A DNA stretch of 64,000 bases, taken from positions 1-64,000 of the forward strand of contig CAIWCD010000029.1 of NCBI GenBank assembly GCA_903911145.1, read 5' to 3'. This document shows, piece after piece, positions 45,214-55,003 of this stretch (its first letter is position 1; the number at the start of each line of letters is the position of its first letter). The stretch comes from an uncultured delta proteobacterium (GTDB lineage: Bacteria > Myxococcota > Myxococcia > Myxococcales > 40CM-4-68-19). The position numbers were made by a program, and so were the translations under genes. Under the pieces are notes generated by a model. It had not been told where the DNA came from. It saw only the letters and a program-made list of their open reading frames with translations, and searched no databases.

Positions 45214-46638
45214 ATGTCGCTCTCGCCCGATCAGCTCGAACGGCTCGTCGACAAAGTGGTCGAGCGGATGCGCTCCGCCGATACGACTGCCGTGCCTTCT
45301 CGCGCCTCGGCGCCGTTCGTGCGCAACGCCTCGCCGGGAATCTTCGACGACATCGATTCGGCCGTCGTGGCCGCGCGCAAGGCCTTCGAGATCTGGGGCG
45401 AGACCTCGCTCGAGACGCGCGGGCGCTGCATCGCCGGCATCCGCGCCGCCTGCATGGAGCGCGTCGAGGAGATCGCGAACAAGGCCCATGCCGAGACTGG
45501 CCTCGGCCGCGTGGCCGACAAGATCTTGAAGAACCGCACCGCGATCATGAAGACGCCCGGCCAGGAGATCCTGCGCACGGTCGCGTTCACCGGCGACGAT
45601 GGACTCACGCTCCACGAGCGTGCGCCCTTCGGAATCATCGGCTCGATCACGCCGAGCACCAACCCGAGCGAGACGGTGATCAACAACGCCATCTCGATGA
45701 TCGCCGCGGGCAACGCGGTCGTCTTCAACGTGCATCCGGGAGCGAAGAAGATCTCGCGCCTCGTCATCGGGATCATCAACGACGCGATCACGGGAAATGG
45801 CGGACCGGCGAATCTCGTCTGCGGAATTGCCGAGCCGACCATCGAAAGCGCGCAGGCGCTCATGAAGCATCCGGGCATCCGCGTGGTCGTCGTCACGGGC
45901 GGCGGCGCGGTGGTGAAGCAGGCGATGTCGAGCGGCAAGCGCGCGGTCTGCGCGGGGCCGGGAAATCCGCCGGTGGTGGTTGACGAGTCGGCCGACCTGG
46001 TGCAGGCGGGCCGCGACGTCGTGCTCGGCGCGTCGATGGACAACAACATCATCTGCATCGTCGAGAAGGAGCTGTTCGTCGTGCGCTCCGTCGCCGACGC
46101 GCTCAAAGCGCAGATGCTCCGCAACGGTGCGGTCGAGATCAACGGCGCGCAGCTCTCTCGCCTCGAGAAGACCGTGGTGATGAGCGATGGCCACGTCAAT
46201 CGCGACTTCATCGGCAAGGACGCGAAGGTGATCGCGGCCGCAGCAGGAATTCAACTCGAGGGAGATCCGCGGCTGCTCCTCGCCGAGGTCGAGTTCGATC
46301 ACCCGTTCGTGCAGCTCGAGATGCTGATGCCGGTGCTGCCGATGGTGCGCGTCGCCGATGTGCACGTCGCGATCGAGCAGGCGGTCAAGGCGGAGCACGG
46401 ATACTTCCACACCGCCGTGATGCATTCGCGCAACCTCGACAACCTCGACAAGATGGCGCGCGCGGTGAACACCTCCATCTTCATCAAGAACGCGCCCAGC
46501 TATGCGGGCCTCGGCGTCGGCGGCGAAGGGCACACCGCGTGGACGATCGCGGGCTCCTCGGGTGACGGCCTGACCACTGCGCTGACGTACACGCGCGAGC
46601 GGCGCTGCACGTTGAAGGACAAGTTCCGCATCGTATGA
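45214..46638 (+). CDS. CoA-acylating aldehyde dehydrogenase (PduP/EutE type), BMC cargo
   Basis: A 474-residue NAD-dependent aldehyde dehydrogenase that oxidises an aldehyde to acyl-CoA. The catalytic Cys lies in SMDNNIICIVEKE, matching the NN-x-x-C-x-x-EKE motif of EutE/PduP. Cofactor-side segments are PFGIIGSITPSTNPSETVINN and TGGGAVVKQA. The first 20 residues (LSPDQLERLVDKVVERM) form a short amphipathic helix followed by a flexible linker, as in microcompartment targeting peptides. The ATG at 45214 has AGGA six bases upstream. Its stop overlaps the next BMC-T start. No partner alcohol dehydrogenase, phosphotransacylase or signature lyase is in the window. Confidence 0.95.
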   Translation: MSLSPDQLERLVDKVVERMRSADTTAVPSRASAPFVRNASPGIFDDIDSAVVAARKAFEIWGETSLETRGRCIAGIRAACMERVEEIANKAHAETGLGRVADKILKNRTAIMKTPGQEILRTVAFTGDDGLTLHERAPFGIIGSITPSTNPSETVINNAISMIAAGNAVVFNVHPGAKKISRLVIGIINDAITGNGGPANLVCGIAEPTIESAQALMKHPGIRVVVVTGGGAVVKQAMSSGKRAVCAGPGNPPVVVDESADLVQAGRDVVLGASMDNNIICIVEKELFVVRSVADALKAQMLRNGAVEINGAQLSRLEKTVVMSDGHVNRDFIGKDAKVIAAAAGIQLEGDPRLLLAEVEFDHPFVQLEMLMPVLPMVRVADVHVAIEQAVKAEHGYFHTAVMHSRNLDNLDKMARAVNTSIFIKNAPSYAGLGVGGEGHTAWTIAGSSGDGLTTALTYTRERRCTLKDKFRIV

Positions 46639-47216
46639 GGCCGATCCCGTCGGGCCCGGCTCTCGCGCTGATCGAAATCCAGTCGCTCGCGCGCGGTCTC
46701 GTCGCGGCCGACGCGGCGGTGAAGCGCGCGCAGATCGAGCTGCTCTCGTGCGAGGCGGTCTCTCCGGGAAAGTATCTGCTGCTCTTTGCGGGCGATGTCG
46801 CGGAGGTCGAGGAGTCGTTCTCCGCGGCGAAATCTGCTGCCGGTGATTCTCTGCTCGATACGCTCTTTCTTCCGCAGGCCCACGCCCAGCTGCTGCCGGC
46901 GATTCGTCAAGGCGTGGTCGGTCTTCCGCGGGTGGCTGAGGCGCGAGAGGGAGAGAGCGTCGGTGTGCTCGAGCTGCTCTCTGTCGCGGCCGCGCTGCGC
47001 TCGGCTGACGCGGCCTGCAAATCAGCCGACGTCGAATTGCAGCTGCTTCATCTCGCTCGCGGGATCGGCGGCAAGGCCTGGTTCATTCTGCGCGGCGCGC
47101 TCACCGATGTGGAAGCGGCGATGCTCGCGGCCCAGGAGATCGCAGGCAACGGCCTCATCGCGGGAGCTGAGATCATCGCGGCGCCCGCTGCGGAGTTGCG
47201 CGGAAAAGCGCTATAG
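46635..47216 (+). CDS. Microcompartment shell protein BMC-T (double domain)
   Basis: A 193-residue protein of two BMC domains. The first is about 9-90 (ALALIEIQSLARGLVAADAAVKRA, PGKYLLLFAGDVAEVEESF). The second is 106-190 (VGVLELLSVAAALRSADAACKSADVEL, GIGGKAWFILRGALTDVEAAML). It resembles the H. ochraceum single-layer BMC-T Hoch_5812 from memory. Trimers form pseudohexameric tiles. The ATG overlaps the dehydrogenase stop by four bases, so it is the last gene of the operon. Its TAG abuts the kinase stop on the other strand (CTATAG). Confidence 0.93.
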   Translation: MRPIPSGPALALIEIQSLARGLVAADAAVKRAQIELLSCEAVSPGKYLLLFAGDVAEVEESFSAAKSAAGDSLLDTLFLPQAHAQLLPAIRQGVVGLPRVAEAREGESVGVLELLSVAAALRSADAACKSADVELQLLHLARGIGGKAWFILRGALTDVEAAMLAAQEIAGNGLIAGAEIIAAPAAELRGKAL

Positions 47217-49643
47217 CGTTTGCGGCCTGTGAGGCCGCAAAGCCGCATCCAGAGCGGTCCGCAGCGATTCGAGCGAGAGTGGCTTGGCGACGTAGAGGTC
47301 CATCCCCGCTTCCTGGCAACGCACCTCGTCTCCCTTCATGGCGTTCGCGGTGAGCGCGATGATCGGCGTGCGTGCGCGCCCTGCGATCTGCTCGCGATCG
47401 CGGACCATCCGCGTCGCCTCGTAGCCATCCATCTCGGGCATCTGCACATCCATCAGGACCACGTCGTACCGACCAGCGCGGAGCTTCTCCACGGCCCGCA
47501 GCCCGTTGGAAACGCGCTCCACCTTCCAGCCGAGTCGCTCAAGCATCTTGCGCGCGAGCAGCGCATTGATGTCGTTGTCCTCAGCGAGCAGCGCCAACGG
47601 AGCCGCCGCCGAAGTCGCTCGCGGCGGAGCTTCGACGGCTGGCAGTGCATTCGGTTGCAGCTTGCTCGTGAGCCCACCCGGAGCCGGCGCGCCAGTCGGA
47701 GAGATCGACGCTGCCAGATTCATCGCGCTCACCGTCGCGCGCCGCGCCGCCCAGCTCGTCAAGGCCGAGCGGATCCCTTCGAGCAGGAGCGCCTCTGAGA
47801 GCGGCTTGGATAGCGCCCGCGCAATGCCCGCGCGGTCGAGCTCTTCGCGCGAGATGCGGGTCCCGGGCGCCAGCAGCAGCAGCCGCGGGATCCCCGCGAG
47901 CATCGGCTCGGTCTCAATCACCTGGCAGAGCGAGAGTCCGTCGCTGCCGGGCATCTGCGCGTCGATGATGAGAATCCGCGGGAGCGGCGGCTTGTCCATC
48001 ATCCCCTGCAGCGCGACCAGCGCCTCTCCTGCCGACGCGGCCGCTTGCGGCACGGCGTTCCAACTCTGCAGCGACGCGCAGATGGACGTGAGGCTGCGTT
48101 GGTTGTCATCGACAACCAATGCGCTCAGCCGCTTGAGATCGGGCCGCGGCGGTGCGTGATCGACATCGGCCGGCTCGAGCCGCAGCGTGAAGCGGAACGT
48201 GCTCCCCTTCCCTTGCTCGCTCTCCACCCAGATGCGCCCGCCCATGCGCCGCACGAGCTCGCGGGAGATCGTCAGCCCCAGTCCCGTGCCGCCGAAGCGC
48301 CGCGTCGTCGAGCCGTCCTCCTGCGTGAACGCCTCGAAGATTCCCGCTTGCCTGTCCTTGCGAATCCCCGCGCCCGTGTCCTCGACGCAAACGCGCACCA
48401 TCGAGGACTGGGGAGGCGAATCGGGATCGGGCTCGACCAGGACGACGATCTCTCCACGCTCGGTAAACTTGATCGCGTTGCCCAGCAGATTCGTCAGCAC
48501 CTGGCGGAAGCGGACCGGATCGCCGATCACGCTCCACGGCAGAGATTTGGACACCTGGAAGAGCAGCTCGACGCCCTTCTCCTGCGTCCGCGGCGCGAGC
48601 GCCCGCACCGTCTCCTCGACCGTGCGCGCAAGCTCGAACGGCACCGCCTCGACATCGAGCATCTGCGCTTCGATCTTCGAGAGGTCGAGGATGTCGTTGA
48701 CGATCTGGAGGAGATTCTTGCCCGACAGCTGCACCGCATCGAGATAGTCGCGCTGCTCCTGCGTCAGCTCGGTCTCGAGTGTGAGCGAGGTCATCCCGAG
48801 GATTCCGTTGAGCGGCGTTCGGATCTCGTGACTCATGTTGGCGAGGAACTGCGACTTCGTGCGGCTCGCCTGCAGCGCCTGCTCGCGCGCGCGGATCAGC
48901 TCCGTCTCGCTGCGCTTGCGATCCGTGATGTCGGTGGAGACGGCGAGGACCTGAAGCTCACCATCGGTGCGCACCAGCGGCGCCTTGCGCGTCGAGAAGA
49001 GCCTCTGCTCTCCCGTCGCGAGCGTCATCGGCTCTTCGATTTCGACCGGCTCGCGCGATCGCAGGACGCGCAAGCTGCTCTGCGCCTGCGCGCTCGCCGC
49101 GTCGGAATTTTCCTCGGCCTCGCCGCCCTGCTCTGCGAGAAGAGCCTCGGGCGATGAGCCGAAGAGCTCTCCCACCGCGCGGTTGGCGAGCACGAAGCGC
49201 CCGGCCGCGTCCTTCACGGAGATGAGGCTCGGGCTGGCGTCGAGCACCCGGCGGATGAACGAACGCTCGCGCTCCAGCGCCTGATACATCTGCCTGCGAT
49301 CTGTCACATCGCGCCCGACGCCGACGATCTGGCCGGCGGGCGACACACTCATCCTCCACGCGATCCAGCGCTCGCCTCCTTCGCGGATGCGCAACCGGGC
49401 CTCGAACTCCTGCGAACCTTGCTGGGCGCGGCTTTGCGCGATCGAGCCTGCAGTCGTCGCCACATCGTCGACGTGCACGAGAGAAAGAAACGGCAGCTTG
49501 AGCAGGTCCTCGAGCGGCCGTCCGAGAGCGCTCGCCCACGCGCCGTTGAGCCGCACCGTCCGCCCATCCGCGTCGAGCAGCACGAGAAGATCGGGCGAAA
49601 GAAGGAACAGTTCAGCGTCGGCACTGGAGAGGTCTTGCGTCAT
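47211..49643 (-). CDS. Hybrid sensor histidine kinase with two PAS and two receiver domains
   Basis: An 810-residue soluble kinase with no membrane helix. PAS 1 is at about 10-115 and PAS 2 at about 125-245. The HisKA box is SHEIRTPLNGIL and the ATPase domain has NLLGNAIKF, DTGAGI and GGTGLGLTIS. Receiver 1 (about 515-630) has VVDDN and IIDAQM. Receiver 2 (about 680-805) has AEDNDIN, VVLMDVQM, ALTANAM and VAKPL. Sequential phosphorelay inside the protein is likely. It converges on the BMC operon with a six-base overlap and its start overlaps the glycosyltransferase stop. The signal is unknown; proximity alone does not tie it to the BMC. Confidence 0.95.
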   Translation of the reverse strand: MTQDLSSADAELFLLSPDLLVLLDADGRTVRLNGAWASALGRPLEDLLKLPFLSLVHVDDVATTAGSIAQSRAQQGSQEFEARLRIREGGERWIAWRMSVSPAGQIVGVGRDVTDRRQMYQALERERSFIRRVLDASPSLISVKDAAGRFVLANRAVGELFGSSPEALLAEQGGEAEENSDAASAQAQSSLRVLRSREPVEIEEPMTLATGEQRLFSTRKAPLVRTDGELQVLAVSTDITDRKRSETELIRAREQALQASRTKSQFLANMSHEIRTPLNGILGMTSLTLETELTQEQRDYLDAVQLSGKNLLQIVNDILDLSKIEAQMLDVEAVPFELARTVEETVRALAPRTQEKGVELLFQVSKSLPWSVIGDPVRFRQVLTNLLGNAIKFTERGEIVVLVEPDPDSPPQSSMVRVCVEDTGAGIRKDRQAGIFEAFTQEDGSTTRRFGGTGLGLTISRELVRRMGGRIWVESEQGKGSTFRFTLRLEPADVDHAPPRPDLKRLSALVVDDNQRSLTSICASLQSWNAVPQAAASAGEALVALQGMMDKPPLPRILIIDAQMPGSDGLSLCQVIETEPMLAGIPRLLLLAPGTRISREELDRAGIARALSKPLSEALLLEGIRSALTSWAARRATVSAMNLAASISPTGAPAPGGLTSKLQPNALPAVEAPPRATSAAAPLALLAEDNDINALLARKMLERLGWKVERVSNGLRAVEKLRAGRYDVVLMDVQMPEMDGYEATRMVRDREQIAGRARTPIIALTANAMKGDEVRCQEAGMDLYVAKPLSLESLRTALDAALRPHRPQTL
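47219..47241 (+). terminator. Hairpin after the BMC operon
   Basis: A perfect 10-bp stem, TTTGCGGCCT against AGGCCGCAAA with a 3-base loop, starts two bases past the last BMC-T stop. It lies within the C-terminal codons of the convergent kinase. No T run follows in the rightward direction, so termination strength is uncertain. Confidence 0.45.
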
Positions 49644-50659
49644 TCCTTCTTCTCGCCGAGCTTGCGATCGCAGATCTCGATCCCGCGCTTCGGATAGTCG
49701 TCATACTTCGTCAGATCGACGAAGAGGATCGCGTCCGGCGGCGGCCCATTGCAGGCGAGCGCGCTTCGATACCATTGCCGCGAGTAGGCATATTCGCGCA
49801 GCTCGCCATAGCAATCGGCAATCAGGCAATGCGTCTCGCCATAGCGCGGATCGATGCGCAGCGCCCGCCATCCCGCGTCGATCGCCTCGCGCCACTTCGC
49901 TTGCTGAAAGAGGCAGAGCGCGACGTACTGAGCGCTCATGAACTTCTCGCAGTGATAGCTACTGCCAATGCCGAGGTATTGCGTGTAGCGGAGGATCGCC
50001 TCGTCATACTTCTTCGATAAGCGCAGCGCGTTTCCGTAATGAAAGAGCGCGCGGAGATTCTGCGGATCCTCTTTCACCTCGAGCGCGAGCAGCCGCAGAT
50101 TGCGCTCGGTCGATCCCTCCTTGCCCGTCTTGTCAGGCAGATGCTGCACGACGATCTCGCGCTCGCGTTCCACCTTGCCGTGGACCTTCGGATACTCGTG
50201 AATGCGCCCGACAAATCGATTGCGCGCCTCGTTCTTGAAGAGGCGCGTCTGCAGCCAGCTGTCGCGATTCCAGCGAATGGTGACTTGCAATCCCGCGATG
50301 CCGTCCTTTGTCCGCGCGGCCTCGCGCAGCTTCTCGACTCCGCCCGGCTGCAGCACGTCGTCGGCATCCATCCAGAGAATCCAGCGCCCGTTCGCCTGGT
50401 CGACGGCGTAATTGCGCGCGATGGAGAAATCGCGGATGCGCCCGTCCTCGCCGTTGCACGAGGTGAAGCTCAGGACGCGCGCCCCGTGTTCGCGTGCGAT
50501 CTCCTGCGTGCGATCCTTCGAGCCGGTGTCGACGATGATCAATTCGTCGAAGGCGCCCTTGAATGAATCGAGGCAGCGGCCGAGGAGCTTCTCCTCGTCG
50601 CGGACGATCATGCAGGCGGTAACGAGCGTTTCTGTCGGGTTGGTTTCTGTCTGGGCCAC
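49640..50659 (-). CDS. Family 2 glycosyltransferase with TPR tail
   Basis: A 339-residue protein. The N-terminal GT2 fold has TACMIVRDEEKLLGRCLDS, DELIIVDTGSKDRTQEIA and the metal-binding DADD in WILWMDADDVLQPG. The region at 150-190 has RIHEYPK, as in this family of transferases. Residues 190-300 are TPR-like, giving a bacterial glycosyltransferase/TPR fusion. It begins with GTG, and the kinase gene's ATG overlaps its stop. Substrate unknown. It diverges from the acyl-CoA synthetase gene with a 72-base gap. Confidence 0.88.
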   Translation of the reverse strand: MAQTETNPTETLVTACMIVRDEEKLLGRCLDSFKGAFDELIIVDTGSKDRTQEIAREHGARVLSFTSCNGEDGRIRDFSIARNYAVDQANGRWILWMDADDVLQPGGVEKLREAARTKDGIAGLQVTIRWNRDSWLQTRLFKNEARNRFVGRIHEYPKVHGKVEREREIVVQHLPDKTGKEGSTERNLRLLALEVKEDPQNLRALFHYGNALRLSKKYDEAILRYTQYLGIGSSYHCEKFMSAQYVALCLFQQAKWREAIDAGWRALRIDPRYGETHCLIADCYGELREYAYSRQWYRSALACNGPPPDAILFVDLTKYDDYPKRGIEICDRKLGEKKE

Positions 50660-50731
50660 GTCGCTTCATCCCTTGCGCGACTGCGTCGTCACTGTAACAT
50701 GCCGCGCCCTCATCGCTCGGAGCACCAGCTC

Positions 50732-52549
<1,818 letters not shown>

Positions 52550-52620
52550 CCGCACGCGCAAAGCCGCCGCCAGCAAGGTCGCGCGCGATTCGCCGCGCGG
52601 CCTCGGCGTGGCAGAACGAA

Positions 52621-52932
52621 CTAAGTTTCGTCGGAGGGCGAGCGCTCGACGACCGGCACGCTGATGATCTCGTATTGCGCCGCGACCTTGCCCAGCGAGG
52701 CTTTGCGCGTTTCGAGAGACGCAGCGTCCGCGGCGACCGCAAGCACAACATCGCTCGGATTCTTGCGCGCAAGTACCCAGAGCTGGCCTGCGTCGATGAC
52801 CGTGCGCGGGGCCTGAACCTCGACGCGGCGCCCGCGCTTGGGGGCCTTGCGGGACGCGACGACAATCTTCGCGTCGCCGGAGGGTCCGTCGAAGATCAGC
52901 CAGAGCCGGACGATCGCGTTGCGATGGGGCAT
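52621..52932 (-). CDS. Small hypothetical protein
   Basis: A 103-residue protein I do not recognise. The start ATG at 52932 has a GAGGAG ribosome site four bases upstream. It opens with RLWLIFDGPSGDAKIVV, then a basic segment KAPKRGRRVEV, then a mixed alpha/beta pattern (VIDAGQLWVLARKNPSDVVLAVAADA), ending acidic. It has no signal or membrane segment. It lies divergent to the two-component regulator, with a 170-base shared upstream region that carries a TGAGAA-CA-TTCTCA palindrome, and converges on the acyl-CoA ligase gene. Function unknown. Confidence 0.6.
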   Translation of the reverse strand: MPHRNAIVRLWLIFDGPSGDAKIVVASRKAPKRGRRVEVQAPRTVIDAGQLWVLARKNPSDVVLAVAADAASLETRKASLGKVAAQYEIISVPVVERSPSDET

Positions 52933-53001
52933 TGGGCTCCTCGAAGCCGATTGGTGTGACGCATGCTCACTCAGCCCCCTGAGATGCGTGTGAAGCGTTG
53001 A

Positions 53002-53015
53002 TGAGAACATTCTCA
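53002..53015. promoter_or_regulatory. Palindrome TGAGAA-CA-TTCTCA between divergent genes
   Basis: Six-base perfect arms with a 2-base centre lie between the small unknown gene and the response regulator gene. It is about 88 bases before the regulator start and 70 before the other. The site could be an operator for autoregulation by the adjacent OmpR-type regulator, though such regulators usually prefer direct repeats. Confidence 0.35.
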
Positions 53016-53102
53016 AGATGAGTCGGCCGGTCGGCCAATGTGCAGCGTCTATCACTCGTGCTAGCGACAATATTTCGCGCACGTTTCGTCCTCGAGAATC
53101 GC

Positions 53103-53777
53103 ATGCAACTGCTCATCGCTGAAGACGAACGTCGCGTCCGCGACTTTGTGGCGCGGGGGCTCAAGGAAGAGGGCTTCGTTGTGCACGAGGCTGCGACGGG
53201 CGAGAACGCGCTCGCGCTCCTCTCTGCGGAGACGTTCGATTTGGTGCTGCTCGATTGGATGCTGCCCGGCTTCTCCGGCTTCGAGGTGCTGCAGCAGCTG
53301 CGTGCACGCGGCGACATGACGCCGGTGCTGATGCTGACGGCGCGCGATGCGGTCGACGATCGCGCGCTCGCGCTCAACGCGGGCGCCGATGACTACCTCG
53401 TTAAGCCGTTCGCCTTCACCGAGCTCATCGCCCGCGTGCGCGCGATCCTGCGCCGCTCGGCGGGGCGCGCCACTCCTCTGCTCACGTATGGGGATCTGAC
53501 GCTCGATCCGGCCGCGCGCCGCGTGACCCGCGCCGGCACCGAGATCCGGCTCACCGCGAAAGAGTTCTCGCTGCTGCAATTTCTCCTCGAGAACGCCGGC
53601 CGCGTCGTCTCGCGCACGCGCATCCTCGAGTCGGTCTGGGAGCAGGACTTCGAGAACTACTCGAACGTCGTCGAGGTCTACGTGCGCTACCTGCGCGCGA
53701 AGGTCGACGCGCCGTTCGCGACGAAGCTCATCCAGACGGTGCGCGGCGTCGGCTACTCGCTGCGGCACGAGGCATGA
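53103..53777 (+). CDS. OmpR-family response regulator
   Basis: A 224-residue regulator. The receiver domain has IAEDERRVRDF, the phospho-acceptor Asp in LVLLDWMLPG, MLTARD and VKPFAF. The OmpR winged-helix domain has LTAKEFSLLQFLLENAGRVVSRTRILESVW and VVEVYVRYLRAKVD. The ATG at 53103 gives the normal receiver start; the upstream frame adds no family residues. The kinase gene begins four bases inside its end. It is the partner of that kinase by adjacency. Confidence 0.95.
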   Translation: MQLLIAEDERRVRDFVARGLKEEGFVVHEAATGENALALLSAETFDLVLLDWMLPGFSGFEVLQQLRARGDMTPVLMLTARDAVDDRALALNAGADDYLVKPFAFTELIARVRAILRRSAGRATPLLTYGDLTLDPAARRVTRAGTEIRLTAKEFSLLQFLLENAGRVVSRTRILESVWEQDFENYSNVVEVYVRYLRAKVDAPFATKLIQTVRGVGYSLRHEA

Positions 53778-54964
53778 GCACGATGGAAGATCCAGGCTCG
53801 TCGGTTTCCAAGCGTGCGCGCCCGCCAGCGACGTTGCGCGTTCGACTCGCAGTGGCCTTCGCCGGCGCGGTCACGGCAGCGCTCGCGATCTTCGGCGCGG
53901 TCGTCGTCGGCGTCGTCTGGCGCGAGGAGATCCACGAGCAGGCGAGGAAGGAGCACGCGCGCCAGGCGCTCTCCGCGCACGGATCGGCCGTCGACGCCCA
54001 CGCCGTCGACGAGGACCAGGACGACGACGTCGAGCGCGTCGTCTCCGCGATGCTCTTCTCCGCGCCGCTTGTCATCGCTGCCGCCGCGGCGTTCGGGCTC
54101 TGGCTCTCCCGCCGCGCACTCCTTCCTCTGCGCGAGGCCTCGACGCGCGCCCAGTCCGCACGCGCGAGCGAGCTGCTGCTGACTCTTCCTGTCAACGGCA
54201 ACGGCGACGAGTGGGACGAGCTCGCGACCACGCTCAACCAGCTGCTCACCGACGCGCGCGGCTCGATGGCCCGCATCCAGCGCTTTACCGCCGACGCCGC
54301 CCACGAACTGCGCACGCCCTTGACCACGCTGATTGGCGAAGCCGATCTCGCGCTGCGCCGCGAACGCAGCATCCCCGAACTTCGCGCCGCGCTCTCCGTT
54401 GTGCGTGCCGAGTCGCAGCGCATGGCCACGCTCGTCGATGCGCTCCTCTCGCTCTCGCGCGCCGACGCAGGCACCCTGCTCTCGCAGACCCATCCGCGCC
54501 CGGTCTCGCTCGAGCCACTCCTGCAAGAGGCCGCACTGCGCGCCCAGGCCCGCGCAGAGCGCACGGGAAAGCCCTTCGCGATCGCGCTCTCCTTCGACAC
54601 CACGGGCCCGCATCTCGCCCGCGGCGAGCCCGTACTGCTCGCCCGCGCGCTGGGAAATCTCCTCGACAACGCCGTCGATCACGGCGGCGCGAAGGTCGCT
54701 CTCTCCGTGCGCACCGAGGCAACGGCTCTGCATATCCGCATCGAAGACGACGGCCCTGGCATCGCGCCCACGCTGCGAGCGCGGCTCTTTGAGAGATTTG
54801 CACGCGCGGATGCATCTCGCTCGAGCGACGGATTTGGATTGGGTCTCGCGTTATCGCGAGCCATCGCGCAGGCGCACGGGGGCGGACTGGATCTCGTCCG
54901 AGAGGGCCCGGGCGCCGCGTTTGAATTACACCTGCAGCGCGCGGAGTCGAGCCCGATCGTTTGA
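53774..54964 (+). CDS. Sensor histidine kinase, partner of the OmpR-type regulator
   Basis: A 396-residue membrane kinase with helices at about 20-47 and 95-118 flanking a short acidic periplasmic loop (EEDQDDDVE). HAMP follows, then the HisKA box DAAHELRTPLTTLI, and the ATPase domain with LLDNAVDH, DDGPGIAP and GFGLGLALSRAIAQAHGGGL. The very short acidic loop between the helices could bind a cation or sense the membrane, but this is a guess. The ATG overlaps the regulator stop (ATGA). Its TGA stop lies in a long palindrome. Confidence 0.95.
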   Translation: MSTMEDPGSSVSKRARPPATLRVRLAVAFAGAVTAALAIFGAVVVGVVWREEIHEQARKEHARQALSAHGSAVDAHAVDEDQDDDVERVVSAMLFSAPLVIAAAAAFGLWLSRRALLPLREASTRAQSARASELLLTLPVNGNGDEWDELATTLNQLLTDARGSMARIQRFTADAAHELRTPLTTLIGEADLALRRERSIPELRAALSVVRAESQRMATLVDALLSLSRADAGTLLSQTHPRPVSLEPLLQEAALRAQARAERTGKPFAIALSFDTTGPHLARGEPVLLARALGNLLDNAVDHGGAKVALSVRTEATALHIRIEDDGPGIAPTLRARLFERFARADASRSSDGFGLGLALSRAIAQAHGGGLDLVREGPGAAFELHLQRAESSPIV

Positions 54965-54978
54965 GGACAAACGATCGG
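54953..54978. repeat. 11-bp palindrome CCGATCGTTTG-AGGA-CAAACGATCGG over the kinase stop
   Basis: Perfect 11-base arms around AGGA, with a TTTG-N4-CAAA core. The kinase TGA stop overlaps the end of the left arm. It sits between the convergent kinase and giant protein genes. Neither side carries a T run, so it may be a weak terminator or a copy of the intergenic repeat family. Confidence 0.6.
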
Positions 54979-55003
54979 AACCGCAAGCCGGAACTCCGCC
55001 GCG

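Noticed and set aside
45175-46533. Long minus-strand frame opposite the aldehyde dehydrogenase
   Set aside because: Composition is His/Arg/Asp-rich with no recognisable fold. The + strand encodes a full dehydrogenase.
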